Assembly: GCF_000612725.1 (NCBI RefSeq)
Contig: NZ_HG964453.1
Coordinates: 145,010 to 209,009, forward strand
DNA length: 64,000 nucleotides
Origin: Mycolicibacterium austroafricanum
GTDB lineage: Bacteria > Actinomycetota > Actinomycetes > Mycobacteriales > Mycobacteriaceae
Reading direction: 5' to 3'
Below are positions 1 to 7,235 of the stretch, one piece after another. The position numbers and the translations under genes were made by a program. The number at the start of each line of letters is the position of its first letter. Positions within the stretch are counted from its first letter, which is position 1. The notes beneath the pieces are model-generated. The model had not been told where the DNA came from. It saw nothing but the letters and a program-made list of their open reading frames with translations, and made no database searches.

Positions 1-149
1 TCCAGCGACAGACTCTCGTCGACGGCCTCGCCGATCGGGACCATGGGTGCCCCGCCGGCGCGCAGGTCGTCGAGGCTGTCGGCGCTTCGGACCACGATCA
101 CCTGGGTGTCGCAGACCTGGCTCTGCAGGCGGGTTCCGTTCTTGATCAT
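1..149 (-). CDS. Small conserved hypothetical protein (3' end cut by window edge)
   Basis: The reverse strand opens with ATG at 149, preceded by an AAGGAG ribosome site about 7 nt upstream, and reads 49 codons to the window edge without a stop. The peptide starts MIKNGTRLQSQVCDTQVIVV and later has GGAPMVPIGEAVDES. It has one visible cysteine (VCD) and no membrane segment. It follows the acyl-CoA synthetase at 190-1698 after a 40-nt gap and is probably the third gene of that operon. I do not recognise a function. Small proteins of this look beside acyl-CoA synthetase genes are familiar from actinobacteria, but that is recollection and not a search result. Confidence 0.6.
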   Translation of the reverse strand, partial: MIKNGTRLQSQVCDTQVIVVRSADSLDDLRAGGAPMVPIGEAVDESLSL

Positions 150-189
150 GCAGGGGCTCCTTACGTCGCGCCGGCTGAGCCGGCAATCG

Positions 190-1698
190 TTAAACAGCCG
201 GCTGTGCCGGCGATGGGTCCTGGTTCAGTTCGTCGACGAGTTCGCGGCGCAGCACCTTGCCGGTTGCGTTGGTGGGCAGCTCATCCCGGAACACCACCCG
301 ATCCGGGGTGCGGGAGCCTCGGAGTTGCGAACGGACGTGACTGCGCAGGTCCTCGACGTCGGGTTCGGTCCCCGGCTGCGCGACCACGACGGCGACGATG
401 ATCTGGCCCCACTCCGGATCGTCGGCGCCCACGACCGCGCAGTCGCGGACGTGCGGATGCTCGACGAGGACATCTTCGATCTCGGCGGGCGCGATGTTCT
501 CGCCGCCGCGGATGATGGTGTCGTCGGACCGGCCGCCGATGAACAGATAGCCCTCCTCGTCGAGGAACGCCACGTCCTTGGTGGGGAACCAGCCCTGTTC
601 GTCGAGCACGGATCCGATGTCGGTGTACTTGCCCGACACCTGCTCGCCGCGGACGAACAGCTCACCGGTCTCGCCGGCACCCAGCACGGTGCCGTCGTCG
701 GCGCGGATCTCGACCTCGATGCCGGGCACCGGCTGGCCCACCGAGCCGAGTCGTCGGATGGCGGCCTCGTCGGAGGCGGCCAGTGCGGCGCGGTGGTCGT
801 CAGGCGTGAGGACCGCAATGGTGGAGCTGGTCTCGGTCAGGCCGTATGCGTTGACGAATCCGACCGCGGGAAGCAACGACAGTGCCTTGCGCACCAGCGG
901 CAGCGGCACCTTGGAGCCGCCGTAGGCGAGTGTCCGCAGAGTCGGCAACGTCGTGCCCCGGGTTTCCAGAACCGACACGATCCGGTCCAGCATGGTGGGC
1001 ACCACGGTCGCCGAGGTGACGCCTTCGCCGGTGACCAGGTCGACCCACCTCCCTGCGTCGAATTGCGTCAGGTACACCATCTTTCGGCCGGCATACAGGT
1101 TCGAGAGCGCGGCGCTGACACCTGCGATGTGGTACGGCGGCACGCAGATCAGTGCCGCGTCATCGGGTTCGGCCGAGGCGAATTCGACCGTCCCCATGAT
1201 GTAGCTGGTCAGGTTGGCGTGGCTGAGTTCGACGGCTTTCGGCTTGGACGTCGTACCTGAGGTGAACAGCACGACGCCGACCGCGTCGGGGTCGGCGAAC
1301 TCGGCCGCGGGTTCGGCTGTGCGCGCAGCGTCGAGGAACTCGGCCGAGCCGATCGTCCGGTAGCCGTCACCGACCGCGTCGCGGTATTCGTCGTCGACAA
1401 CCACCAGAGGGTCGGGCAGGCGGTCGAGCAGGGCCCGCAGGCCGTCGGCCGACAACCGGTAATTCAACGGCGTCACGGGCACCGCCGCGCGTGCGGACGC
1501 GAACAACAGCAGCGGCAGCATCGCACCACCCGCGCCGACGTAGGCGACGTGTCGGGCGCCCGACGCGGCGATGACACCGGCACCGCCATCGGCAAGCGCG
1601 CTCAATTCGGCCGTGGTGAGCCGTAGATCGTCGGAGACCACCGCGGTGCGGTCGGGTCCGGCGTCCTTGGCCATCTCCAGCAGCAGCGAGATGCTCAT
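190..1698 (-). CDS. Class I adenylate-forming acyl-CoA synthetase (FadD-like)
   Basis: A 502-residue ANL-superfamily enzyme that should activate a carboxylic acid to its CoA thioester through an acyl-adenylate. The motifs are in the expected order: the AMP-binding loop FTSGTTSKPK at about 145-154, YGLTE at 284-288, the hinge region GGRSDDTIIRGGENI at about 387-401, and the C-terminal catalytic lysine in PTNATGK (K480). Length and motif spacing are those of an intact medium-size FadD. Its ATG overlaps the stop of the upstream SDR (1695-2579) by 4 nt, so the two are translationally coupled. The substrate cannot be assigned. Context (mutase and CoA-transferase operon divergent from it) suggests an unusual or branched acid. 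Confidence 0.93.
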   Translation of the reverse strand: MSISLLLEMAKDAGPDRTAVVSDDLRLTTAELSALADGGAGVIAASGARHVAYVGAGGAMLPLLLFASARAAVPVTPLNYRLSADGLRALLDRLPDPLVVVDDEYRDAVGDGYRTIGSAEFLDAARTAEPAAEFADPDAVGVVLFTSGTTSKPKAVELSHANLTSYIMGTVEFASAEPDDAALICVPPYHIAGVSAALSNLYAGRKMVYLTQFDAGRWVDLVTGEGVTSATVVPTMLDRIVSVLETRGTTLPTLRTLAYGGSKVPLPLVRKALSLLPAVGFVNAYGLTETSSTIAVLTPDDHRAALAASDEAAIRRLGSVGQPVPGIEVEIRADDGTVLGAGETGELFVRGEQVSGKYTDIGSVLDEQGWFPTKDVAFLDEEGYLFIGGRSDDTIIRGGENIAPAEIEDVLVEHPHVRDCAVVGADDPEWGQIIVAVVVAQPGTEPDVEDLRSHVRSQLRGSRTPDRVVFRDELPTNATGKVLRRELVDELNQDPSPAQPAV

Positions 1699-2579
1699 GA
1701 CACGCGCCCGTCGACGAAGATGTCGAGGATCGGGTCGTCACCGCCGCCGTAACCGGACAGGTCGGTGACACCGGAGTCGGCCAGCACCGCGGCGTCGATG
1801 TAGCACTGCCCGTTCACCTCCGCCGGCGGCCGTGACAGGATCTGCACCGCGGCGTCGCCCATGATCTCGGGGCTGCGGGAGGACTTCACCAGATCGCCAC
1901 CGTCTGCGAGGTTGCTCACCGCCGATGTCGCGATGTAGGTCTCCGGCCACAGGCAGCTGAATCCGATTCCCGCGTCTGCATATTCGCTGGCCCAGCCCAG
2001 CGACAGCAGGGTCATGCCGTATTTGGACAGCGTGTAGGTCGGGTGGGCGCCCAGCCAGTGCGGGTTCATGTTCAGCGGTGGGGCCAGCGTGATCACATGC
2101 GCCCCCGATGTCGACTTCCGCAGATGCGGCAGGGCGGCCTTCGTCAGCAGGAACGTGCCGCGGACATTGATGTCCATCATCAGGTCGAACTTCTTGGCCG
2201 ACAGCGCTTCGGTCGGTTCGGTCGCGATGGCGCTGGCGTTGTTGACGACGACGTCGACACCGCCGAAGTGCTCGACCGCGGTGTCGATCGCGCGGGCCAC
2301 GTCCTCTTCCTTGCGGACGTCGCCGACCACCGCCACGCCCTTGCCGCCCGCGGCCTCCACGTCGGCCACGGCGGTGTGCACGGTGCCCGGCAGCTTCGGG
2401 TGCGGTTCGGCGGTCTTGGCCAGCAGCACGACGTTGGCACCCTGCCGGGCGGCGCCGAGGGCGATGGCCAGGCCGATCCCGCGGCTGCCTCCGGAGACCA
2501 CCATGGTGCGGCCGGCGAACCGTGTGCCGCCGATGTCGCCGGTTTCGTTCGACGTTCCAGACAATGGGTGCCTCCTCAT
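1695..2579 (-). CDS. SDR-family oxidoreductase, HSDL2-like, lacking the usual catalytic serine
   Basis: A 294-residue short-chain dehydrogenase. The nucleotide-binding motif is SGGSRGIG (29-36), followed by VVNNAS (111-116) and the Tyr-x3-Lys pair YTLSK (Y182, K186). The stretch LAPPLNMNPHW with YTLSKYGM is typical of the HSDL2 (hydroxysteroid dehydrogenase-like 2) group. In that group a serine stands in the SPPLN stretch 16 residues before the Tyr. Here the codon is GCC (Ala166). Expected role is oxidation or reduction of a hydroxy/keto acyl intermediate, but activity is uncertain with this residue missing. First gene of the minus-strand operon with the acyl-CoA synthetase, divergent from the mutase operon. 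Confidence 0.85.
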   Translation of the reverse strand: MRRHPLSGTSNETGDIGGTRFAGRTMVVSGGSRGIGLAIALGAARQGANVVLLAKTAEPHPKLPGTVHTAVADVEAAGGKGVAVVGDVRKEEDVARAIDTAVEHFGGVDVVVNNASAIATEPTEALSAKKFDLMMDINVRGTFLLTKAALPHLRKSTSGAHVITLAPPLNMNPHWLGAHPTYTLSKYGMTLLSLGWASEYADAGIGFSCLWPETYIATSAVSNLADGGDLVKSSRSPEIMGDAAVQILSRPPAEVNGQCYIDAAVLADSGVTDLSGYGGGDDPILDIFVDGRVS

Positions 2580-2587
2580 CGGCGCCG

Positions 2588-2602
2588 GGTATTGCCATTC
2601 TC
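2588..2602. promoter_or_regulatory. Degenerate copy of the GAGAAT-N3-ATTCTC operator family
   Basis: Sequence GGTATTgccATTCTC lies 9 nt upstream of the SDR start codon, in the divergent region between the SDR (-) and the mutase operon (+). The right arm ATTCTC is perfect and the left arm matches at three of six positions. A nearly identical element lies at 2697-2711. Called by similarity to the perfect palindromes elsewhere in this window; weak on its own. Confidence 0.4.
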
Positions 2603-2696
2603 ACTTTAGGCGAATCCCATAATCGCTGTGTGCCGGGGTTTCGGCCCGAGGGATGGGGAGCTGGCACATGCTGCTGCGTGCAGCTTTCCCTCATGC

Positions 2697-2711
2697 GGTA
2701 TTGGCATTCTC
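2697..2711. promoter_or_regulatory. Degenerate copy of the GAGAAT-N3-ATTCTC operator family
   Basis: Sequence GGTATTggcATTCTC, 26 nt upstream of the mutase large-subunit ATG. It differs by one base from the element at 2588-2602, 109 bp away. The two could control the two divergent operons separately. Confidence 0.4.
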
Positions 2712-2737
2712 ATTTTTTGCAAGTACGTTATCGACTG

Positions 2738-4327
2738 ATGAGCGAGCAAGTCCACCCTCTGGTAGAGACCCCGTCCGGGATCCCGCTGGAACCCGTGTAC
2801 GGACCCGGCGACCGCGCGGCCGACCCGCCACCGCCGGGCGAGTATCCGTTCACCCGCGGGAACTTTGCGTCCGGTTACCGGGGCAAGACCTGGACTTTCC
2901 GGCAGTATTCGGGTTTCGGCACCGCCGAGGAGTCCAACCGCCGCTACCGCTACCTGCTCGAGCAGGGTGGGACGGGCCTTTCTGTCGCCCTGGACCTGCC
3001 CACGCAGTGCGGGTATGACTCCGACGACGCCGAGTACGGCGAAGAGGTCGGCCGGGTGGGCGTGGCGGTGGACACTCTCGCCGACGCCGAGATCCTGTTC
3101 GACGGCATTCCGCTGGACAAGATCAGCACGAGCTTCACGATCAACGGCACGGCGGCGATCCTGCTGGCGTTCTACGTCGCGGCGGCCGAGAAGAAGGGCG
3201 TGCCGCGGGAGAAGCTCACGGGCACGATCCAGAACGACATCCTCAAGGAGTACGCGTCGCGCGGCACCTGGATCTGGCCGCCGGAGCCGTCACTGCGGTT
3301 GATCGCGGACACGATCGAGTTCTGCGCCGCCGAGGTGCCGAAGTTCAACGCGATCTCGGTGGCAGGCGCGCACTTCCGTGATGCCGGCGCCAACGCGGTG
3401 CAGGAGATGGCGTTCACCCTCGCCGACGGTGTCACCTACTGCGACACCGTCGTCGAGCGCGGCCGGATGACCATCGACAAGTTCGCCCCGCAGATCTCGT
3501 TCTTCTTCTACACCCACGGTGACTTCTTCGAGGAGATCGCGAAGTACCGCGCCGGGCGCCGGCGGTGGGCCACGATCGTTCGGGAGCGCTACGGGGCCAC
3601 CACGGACAAGGCGTCGATGTTCCGGTTCGGCTGCGTCGCCGGTGGTGCGTCGCTGTACGCACCGCAGGCGCAGAACAACCTCGTTCGCGTCGCCTACGAG
3701 GCGATGGCCGCGGTGCTCGGCGGCGTGCAGTCGATGTTCACCGCGGCGTGGGACGAGCCGTTCGCGCTGCCCTCGGAGGAGTCGGCGACGCTGGCCCTGC
3801 GCACCCAGCAGATCCTGGCCTACGAGACGGGCGTGACGAAGGTGGCCGATCCGTTGGGCGGCTCCTACTTCGTGGAGGCCCTGACCGACGCCACCGAGGA
3901 GAAGATCATCGAGATCATGGCCGATCTCGAAGCGCACGGTGGCATGGTGCGCTGCATCGAGGACGGCTATCTGCAGGGTCTGATCGCCGACGAGGCATTC
4001 AAGATCCACAAGGACGTAGAAACAGGGCGTCAGGTCGTTATCGGCGTGAACAAATTCGTGGTCGACGAACCGCCGCCGGACCTGGCCACCTACGAGCTCG
4101 ACGCCGAGGGCCGCGACAAGCAGCTCAAGCGACTGGCAAAGGTCAAGGCCGACCGCGACGACGTGGCGGTCAAGGAGGCGCTCGCCGCGCTGGCGCGCGC
4201 CGCCGAAGGCGATGACAACCTGATGCACAAGTTGATCGACTGCGCCAACGCATATTGCACGGTGGGAGAGATGGTGTCGACGTTGAAGTCGGTGTGGGGC
4301 GAGTTCCAGCAGCCGGTGGTGTTCTAG
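2738..4327 (+). CDS. B12-dependent acyl-CoA mutase, large (catalytic) subunit, methylmalonyl-CoA mutase family
   Basis: A 529-residue TIM-barrel subunit without its own cobalamin domain; the B12-binding domain is the next gene. It should isomerise an acyl-CoA by a radical carbon-skeleton rearrangement. Readable family blocks are DLPTQCGYDSD (87-97), TIQNDILKEY (163-172), and IGVNKF near the C-terminus. The two residues that distinguish methylmalonyl-CoA mutase (Tyr89, Arg207) from isobutyryl-CoA mutase (Phe, Gln) align with Tyr57 in RQY and Arg175 in ASR, with the same 118-residue spacing, so the pocket is MCM-like on that test. However the MCM block GYH (Tyr243-His244) reads GAH here (Ala211-His212). 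I chose ATG 2738 (MSEQVHP); upstream in-frame sequence looks non-coding. The substrate is unknown, possibly larger than methylmalonyl-CoA. Confidence 0.93.
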   Translation: MSEQVHPLVETPSGIPLEPVYGPGDRAADPPPPGEYPFTRGNFASGYRGKTWTFRQYSGFGTAEESNRRYRYLLEQGGTGLSVALDLPTQCGYDSDDAEYGEEVGRVGVAVDTLADAEILFDGIPLDKISTSFTINGTAAILLAFYVAAAEKKGVPREKLTGTIQNDILKEYASRGTWIWPPEPSLRLIADTIEFCAAEVPKFNAISVAGAHFRDAGANAVQEMAFTLADGVTYCDTVVERGRMTIDKFAPQISFFFYTHGDFFEEIAKYRAGRRRWATIVRERYGATTDKASMFRFGCVAGGASLYAPQAQNNLVRVAYEAMAAVLGGVQSMFTAAWDEPFALPSEESATLALRTQQILAYETGVTKVADPLGGSYFVEALTDATEEKIIEIMADLEAHGGMVRCIEDGYLQGLIADEAFKIHKDVETGRQVVIGVNKFVVDEPPPDLATYELDAEGRDKQLKRLAKVKADRDDVAVKEALAALARAAEGDDNLMHKLIDCANAYCTVGEMVSTLKSVWGEFQQPVVF

Positions 4328-4329
4328 GT

Positions 4330-4731
4330 ATGGGCGTTCGGGTACTGGTCGCCAAACCCGGTCTGGACGGCCACGACAGGGGAGCCAAGATCGTCGCGCG
4401 CACGCTGCGCGACGCGGGCTTCGAGGTGATCTACACCGGAATCCGGCAACGCATCGAGGACATCGTGTCCATTGCGCTGCAGGAGGACGTTGCACTGGTG
4501 GGTCTTTCGATCCTGTCGGGTGCTCACGTCGCGCTGACCACCCGCACTGTGGACGCGCTGCGCGCCGCCGACGCCGGTGACATCGCCGTCGTGGTCGGGG
4601 GCACCATCCCGCAGGGTGACGTCCAGAAGTTGCTCGACGCCGGTGCCGCCGCGGTGTTCCCGACCGGGACGTCGCTGGAGGACCTGGTGCGCGACGTGCG
4701 GGCGCTGACCGAGAAGGTGGAGCAGTCGTGA
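4330..4731 (+). CDS. B12-dependent acyl-CoA mutase, small (cobalamin-binding) subunit
   Basis: A 133-residue free-standing B12-binding domain. The DxHxxG signature appears as DGHDRG, with His15 as the expected lower axial ligand to cobalt. Further family blocks are VGLSILSGAH and VVVGGTIP. It starts 2 nt after the large-subunit stop at ATG 4330 and its stop overlaps the GTG of the next gene (4728) by 4 nt. Separate large and small subunits match the isobutyryl-, 2-hydroxyisobutyryl- and related acyl-CoA mutase architecture, unlike the fused MutB of methylmalonyl-CoA mutase. Reactivation would need a MeaB-type GTPase, and one is encoded at 13314-14189. Confidence 0.94.
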   Translation: MGVRVLVAKPGLDGHDRGAKIVARTLRDAGFEVIYTGIRQRIEDIVSIALQEDVALVGLSILSGAHVALTTRTVDALRAADAGDIAVVVGGTIPQGDVQKLLDAGAAAVFPTGTSLEDLVRDVRALTEKVEQS

Positions 4732-5684
4732 AGCTAGGCGTGATGATCGGGGCCGAGCGCGGCGATATGGCGCGCAAGGTCGGCAAGTTGGTCTCCGACA
4801 TCGAGTGGGCCGAGTCGGCGGGCCTGGACACCGCGTGGATGCCGCAGGTGCCCAACGACTTCGACTGCCTGACGATGGTGGCGCTGATGGCCGCGCACAC
4901 CTCACGTATCGAACTCGGCACCGCCGTCGTGCCGCTGCAGGCGCAGCACCCGATCGCCCTTGCCCGTCAGGCGCTTTCGGTGCACGCGATGGCGCAGGGC
5001 CGGCTGGCCCTCGGTGTCGGACCGTCGCATCACTGGATCGTGCGCGACATGCTGGGGCTTCCGTATGAGAAGCCCGCGGCGTACACCCGGGACTACCTGG
5101 AGGTGCTCAACGCCGCACTGGCCGGCCCGGGCGACGTCGACGTGGAGAACGACACGTTCACCGTGCACAACCCGACGGTCCTCGGTGCCGAACAGCCGCT
5201 CCCGGTGCTCGTCGCCGCCCTGGGGCCGGTGATGCTGCAGATCGCCGGGGAGCGGGCCGACGGTACCGTGCTGTGGATGGCTGACGAGAAGGCGATCGGC
5301 GGGCACATCGCGCCGAAGATCAACAAGGCGGCGGCGGAGGCGGGCCGTCCCGCACCGCGCATCGTGGCCGGCATCCCGGTCTGCCTGTGCGCGAACTCCG
5401 AGATCGACGCCGCCAAGGACCGGGCCAACCGGATCCTGGCCGAGGCGGAGACGTCGCCGAACTACCAGAAGCTGCTGGACCGCGGCGACGCGCGCAGCGT
5501 CGGTGACCTCTGCGCGGCCGGAGACGAAGACGCGATTCTAGCGCGCTTCAAGCAGTTCGCCGATGCGGGTGTCACCGATCTGTCGGTGCGGTTGCTGCCG
5601 ATCGGGGAGACCCGGGACGAACTGGTGGCCTCGAAGTACCGGACGCGCGAGGTGATCGGCGAGCTCGCGAAGGCCGTGCGATGA
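4728..5684 (+). CDS. LLM-class (luciferase-like) flavin/F420-dependent oxidoreductase
   Basis: A 318-residue protein of the bacterial luciferase-like fold. It starts with GTG overlapping the mutase small-subunit stop. It shows the N-terminal barrel strand KLGVMIGAERGD, the block RIELGTAVVPLQAQHP (typical of F420-dependent LLM enzymes) and GRLALGVGPSHHW. These enzymes use FMN or F420 to oxidise alcohols or to reduce or oxygenate substrates; in mycobacteria F420 is common. Which cofactor is used here cannot be settled by eye. Its place in the mutase operon implies a step just before or after the skeleton rearrangement. The stop codon lies inside the first copy of a 32-bp tandem repeat. Confidence 0.88.
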   Translation: MKLGVMIGAERGDMARKVGKLVSDIEWAESAGLDTAWMPQVPNDFDCLTMVALMAAHTSRIELGTAVVPLQAQHPIALARQALSVHAMAQGRLALGVGPSHHWIVRDMLGLPYEKPAAYTRDYLEVLNAALAGPGDVDVENDTFTVHNPTVLGAEQPLPVLVAALGPVMLQIAGERADGTVLWMADEKAIGGHIAPKINKAAAEAGRPAPRIVAGIPVCLCANSEIDAAKDRANRILAEAETSPNYQKLLDRGDARSVGDLCAAGDEDAILARFKQFADAGVTDLSVRLLPIGETRDELVASKYRTREVIGELAKAVR

Positions 5685-5744
5685 GCGCTTGCGCGAAGAG
5701 CCGAGGGCCGCGATGAGCGCTTGCGCGAAGAGCCGAGGGCCGCG
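5681..5744 (+). repeat. Two tandem copies of a 32-bp repeat at a gene junction
   Basis: The unit begins ATGAGCGCTTGCGCGAAGAG and ends CCGAGGGCCGCG. Copies start at 5681 and 5713; the next gene begins exactly one period later at 5745 (ATGAGT). The first copy supplies the TGA stop of the LLM gene. A diverged copy, ATGAGCGCTCGCGCGGAGAG, starts at 8622 at another gene junction. It looks like a short dispersed repeat that sits at gene ends. Confidence 0.75.
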
Positions 5745-6800
5745 ATGAGTTCCGGCCCGTTGGCCGGCATCCGGATTCTGGAGGTCGGCGTCATGTTGGC
5801 CGGGCCGTACGCGACGATGATGCTCGCCGATCTCGGCGCCGAGGTGATCAAGATCGAGCCGCCGGGCGGGGAGATCTCGCGCCAGGTCAGCGACAGCTAT
5901 TTCGCCAGCCTGAACCGCAACAAGCAGAGCGTGGTGCTCGACCTCCGGTCCGAGCAGGGCCGTCGGCGGCTGGGTGAACTGGTGGCGGATTCCCATGCGC
6001 TGCTGGTCAACATGAAGCCGTCGGCGATCCGCCGGCTGGGCCTGACCTACGACTCGCTCAGAGAATTCAACGAGAGCATCGTCTGCGTCGCGATGACCGG
6101 CTTCGGGCTCGACGGCGGCGACGACCCGGCCTTCGACTACGTGATCCAGGCGGCGACGGGCGTGGCCGCGATGACGGGCGACCCGCAGGGGCCCCCGACG
6201 CTGCCGGGGTACTCGTCGGCCGACAACTCCACCGGGCTCACCGCGGCGCTGGGTCTGCTGGCCCAGATCGTGTCGGGCCGGGGCGGGCAGGTCGACGTGT
6301 CACTGCAGGACGTGATGCTCTCGCAGTTGAACTACCGCGCCGCGGCGTACCTCAACGACGGCATCGAACCGCAGCGCCATCCGAACGGCGCGCATTCGTA
6401 TTACGTTCCTGCGCAGCTGTTCCCGACGGCGGACGGCTACCTCGCACTGTTCATCACCCATGACGGCTTCTGGGCGGCGTTCGCGGCAGAGGCGGGCATC
6501 GAGGGGTTCCCGACGATGGCCGAACGTGCCGAGCGTCGTGACGAGGTGCTGGCACTGGTCAGCGCGGCACTGGAGACGGACACCGCGGCCAACTGGCAGC
6601 ACAGGCTGCGTCCCTTGGGGATTCCGGTCGCAGCGGTGCGCACGCTGCCCGAGGCGCTCACCGCCACGCCGGAGGCGTTGATCACTGCGGGGGAGTTCAG
6701 GTTGGTCGGCAGCCCCATCCGGATCGCGGGGTATCAGCCGGCGTACCGCCCGGCGCCGCGGCTCGACGAGCACGCCGACGCCGCGGCTCACTCGTCGTAG
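5745..6800 (+). CDS. CaiB/BaiF family (class III) CoA-transferase
   Basis: A 351-residue family III CoA-transferase, likely moving CoA between acyl acids. Visible blocks are LAGIRILEVGVMLAGPYATM at the N-terminus, DLGAEVIKIEPPGG, LNRNKQSVVLDLRS, and PAFDYVIQAATG, which carries the aspartate that forms the aspartyl-CoA anhydride in the family. I chose ATG 5745 over an upstream TTG because the peptide from MSSGPLAG is canonical and the upstream codons lie in the 32-bp repeat. Last gene of the mutase operon. Its 3' end overlaps the convergent ferredoxin gene by 13 nt. It may supply the CoA ester used or made by the mutase. Confidence 0.92.
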   Translation: MSSGPLAGIRILEVGVMLAGPYATMMLADLGAEVIKIEPPGGEISRQVSDSYFASLNRNKQSVVLDLRSEQGRRRLGELVADSHALLVNMKPSAIRRLGLTYDSLREFNESIVCVAMTGFGLDGGDDPAFDYVIQAATGVAAMTGDPQGPPTLPGYSSADNSTGLTAALGLLAQIVSGRGGQVDVSLQDVMLSQLNYRAAAYLNDGIEPQRHPNGAHSYYVPAQLFPTADGYLALFITHDGFWAAFAAEAGIEGFPTMAERAERRDEVLALVSAALETDTAANWQHRLRPLGIPVAAVRTLPEALTATPEALITAGEFRLVGSPIRIAGYQPAYRPAPRLDEHADAAAHSS

Positions 6801-7123
6801 CTGACCGTGACATCCGGGGTGTCGGGGACGGCCTGGCAGGTGAGCACGTATCCCTCGGCCACCTCGTCCTCGGTGAGCGCGTCGTTGACCCGCATCGTCG
6901 CGGTGCCATCGGTGAGCAGCGCCATGCAGGTTCCACAATTGCCCGCTTCGCAGGAGAACGGTGGTCCCATCCCCGCGCGGCGGGCGCTCTCCAGCAGCGT
7001 CTCGTTGGGTCGATGCGCCACCGACGCGGTGCTGCCGTCCAACGTGATCGTGATGGTGCCCGACGTCGGCGCGTCTGCGGCTGTCACTACGGACCCCGCT
7101 CGCGGTGTCTGCGGGTCGGTCAT
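6788..7123 (-). CDS. 2Fe-2S plant-type ferredoxin
   Basis: A 111-residue ferredoxin with the classical cluster pattern: Cys58-x4-Cys63-x2-Cys66 (FSCEAGNCGTC) and Cys96 (VLTCQA). It would pass electrons to an oxygenase; the Rieske oxygenase at 52456-53790 or a flavoprotein reductase are possible partners, but no reductase is adjacent. I chose ATG 7123 (MTDPQTP), which has GAGAGGG about 7 nt upstream, over an ATG at 7141 that lies against the operator. Transcribed alone, divergent from the acyl-CoA synthetase operon across a strong palindrome. Tail-to-tail overlap with the CoA-transferase leaves no room for a terminator. Confidence 0.92.
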   Translation of the reverse strand: MTDPQTPRAGSVVTAADAPTSGTITITLDGSTASVAHRPNETLLESARRAGMGPPFSCEAGNCGTCMALLTDGTATMRVNDALTEDEVAEGYVLTCQAVPDTPDVTVSYDE

Positions 7124-7158
7124 ATAGCCCTCTCTCGACATTGTCATTCTGATAATAG

Positions 7159-7173
7159 GAGAATAATATTCTC
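7159..7173. promoter_or_regulatory. Palindromic operator GAGAAT-aat-ATTCTC
   Basis: Perfect inverted repeat in the divergent ferredoxin / acyl-CoA synthetase region, extending by one more pair to GGAGAATAATATTCTCC (7158-7174). A second degenerate copy, GACATTgtcATTCTG, lies at 7138-7152. The spacing and size suit a TetR-type dimer. Confidence 0.7.
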
Positions 7174-7235
7174 CTCGGCAAACGGTAGTCCTCTCGCAAC
7201 CATCATCCATGACTCCCGGAAGGGGCGCGCGCGAC

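Noticed and set aside
43-1260. Long open frame on the + strand opposite the acyl-CoA synthetase
   Set aside because: Low-complexity Arg/His/Gly-rich translation without family motifs; it is the mirror of a clear FadD on the other strand.
2738-4731. Assignment as isobutyryl-CoA or 2-hydroxyisobutyryl-CoA mutase
   Set aside because: Split-subunit layout suggested it, but the specificity positions are Tyr57 and Arg175, not Phe/Ile and Gln. An early reading that used Phe60 and Gln252 was wrong because their spacing does not match the known pair.
3290-4921. 543-codon frame antisense to the mutase genes
   Set aside because: Only an open shadow caused by high GC and avoidance of TTA/CTA/TCA; the mutase motifs on the + strand are decisive.
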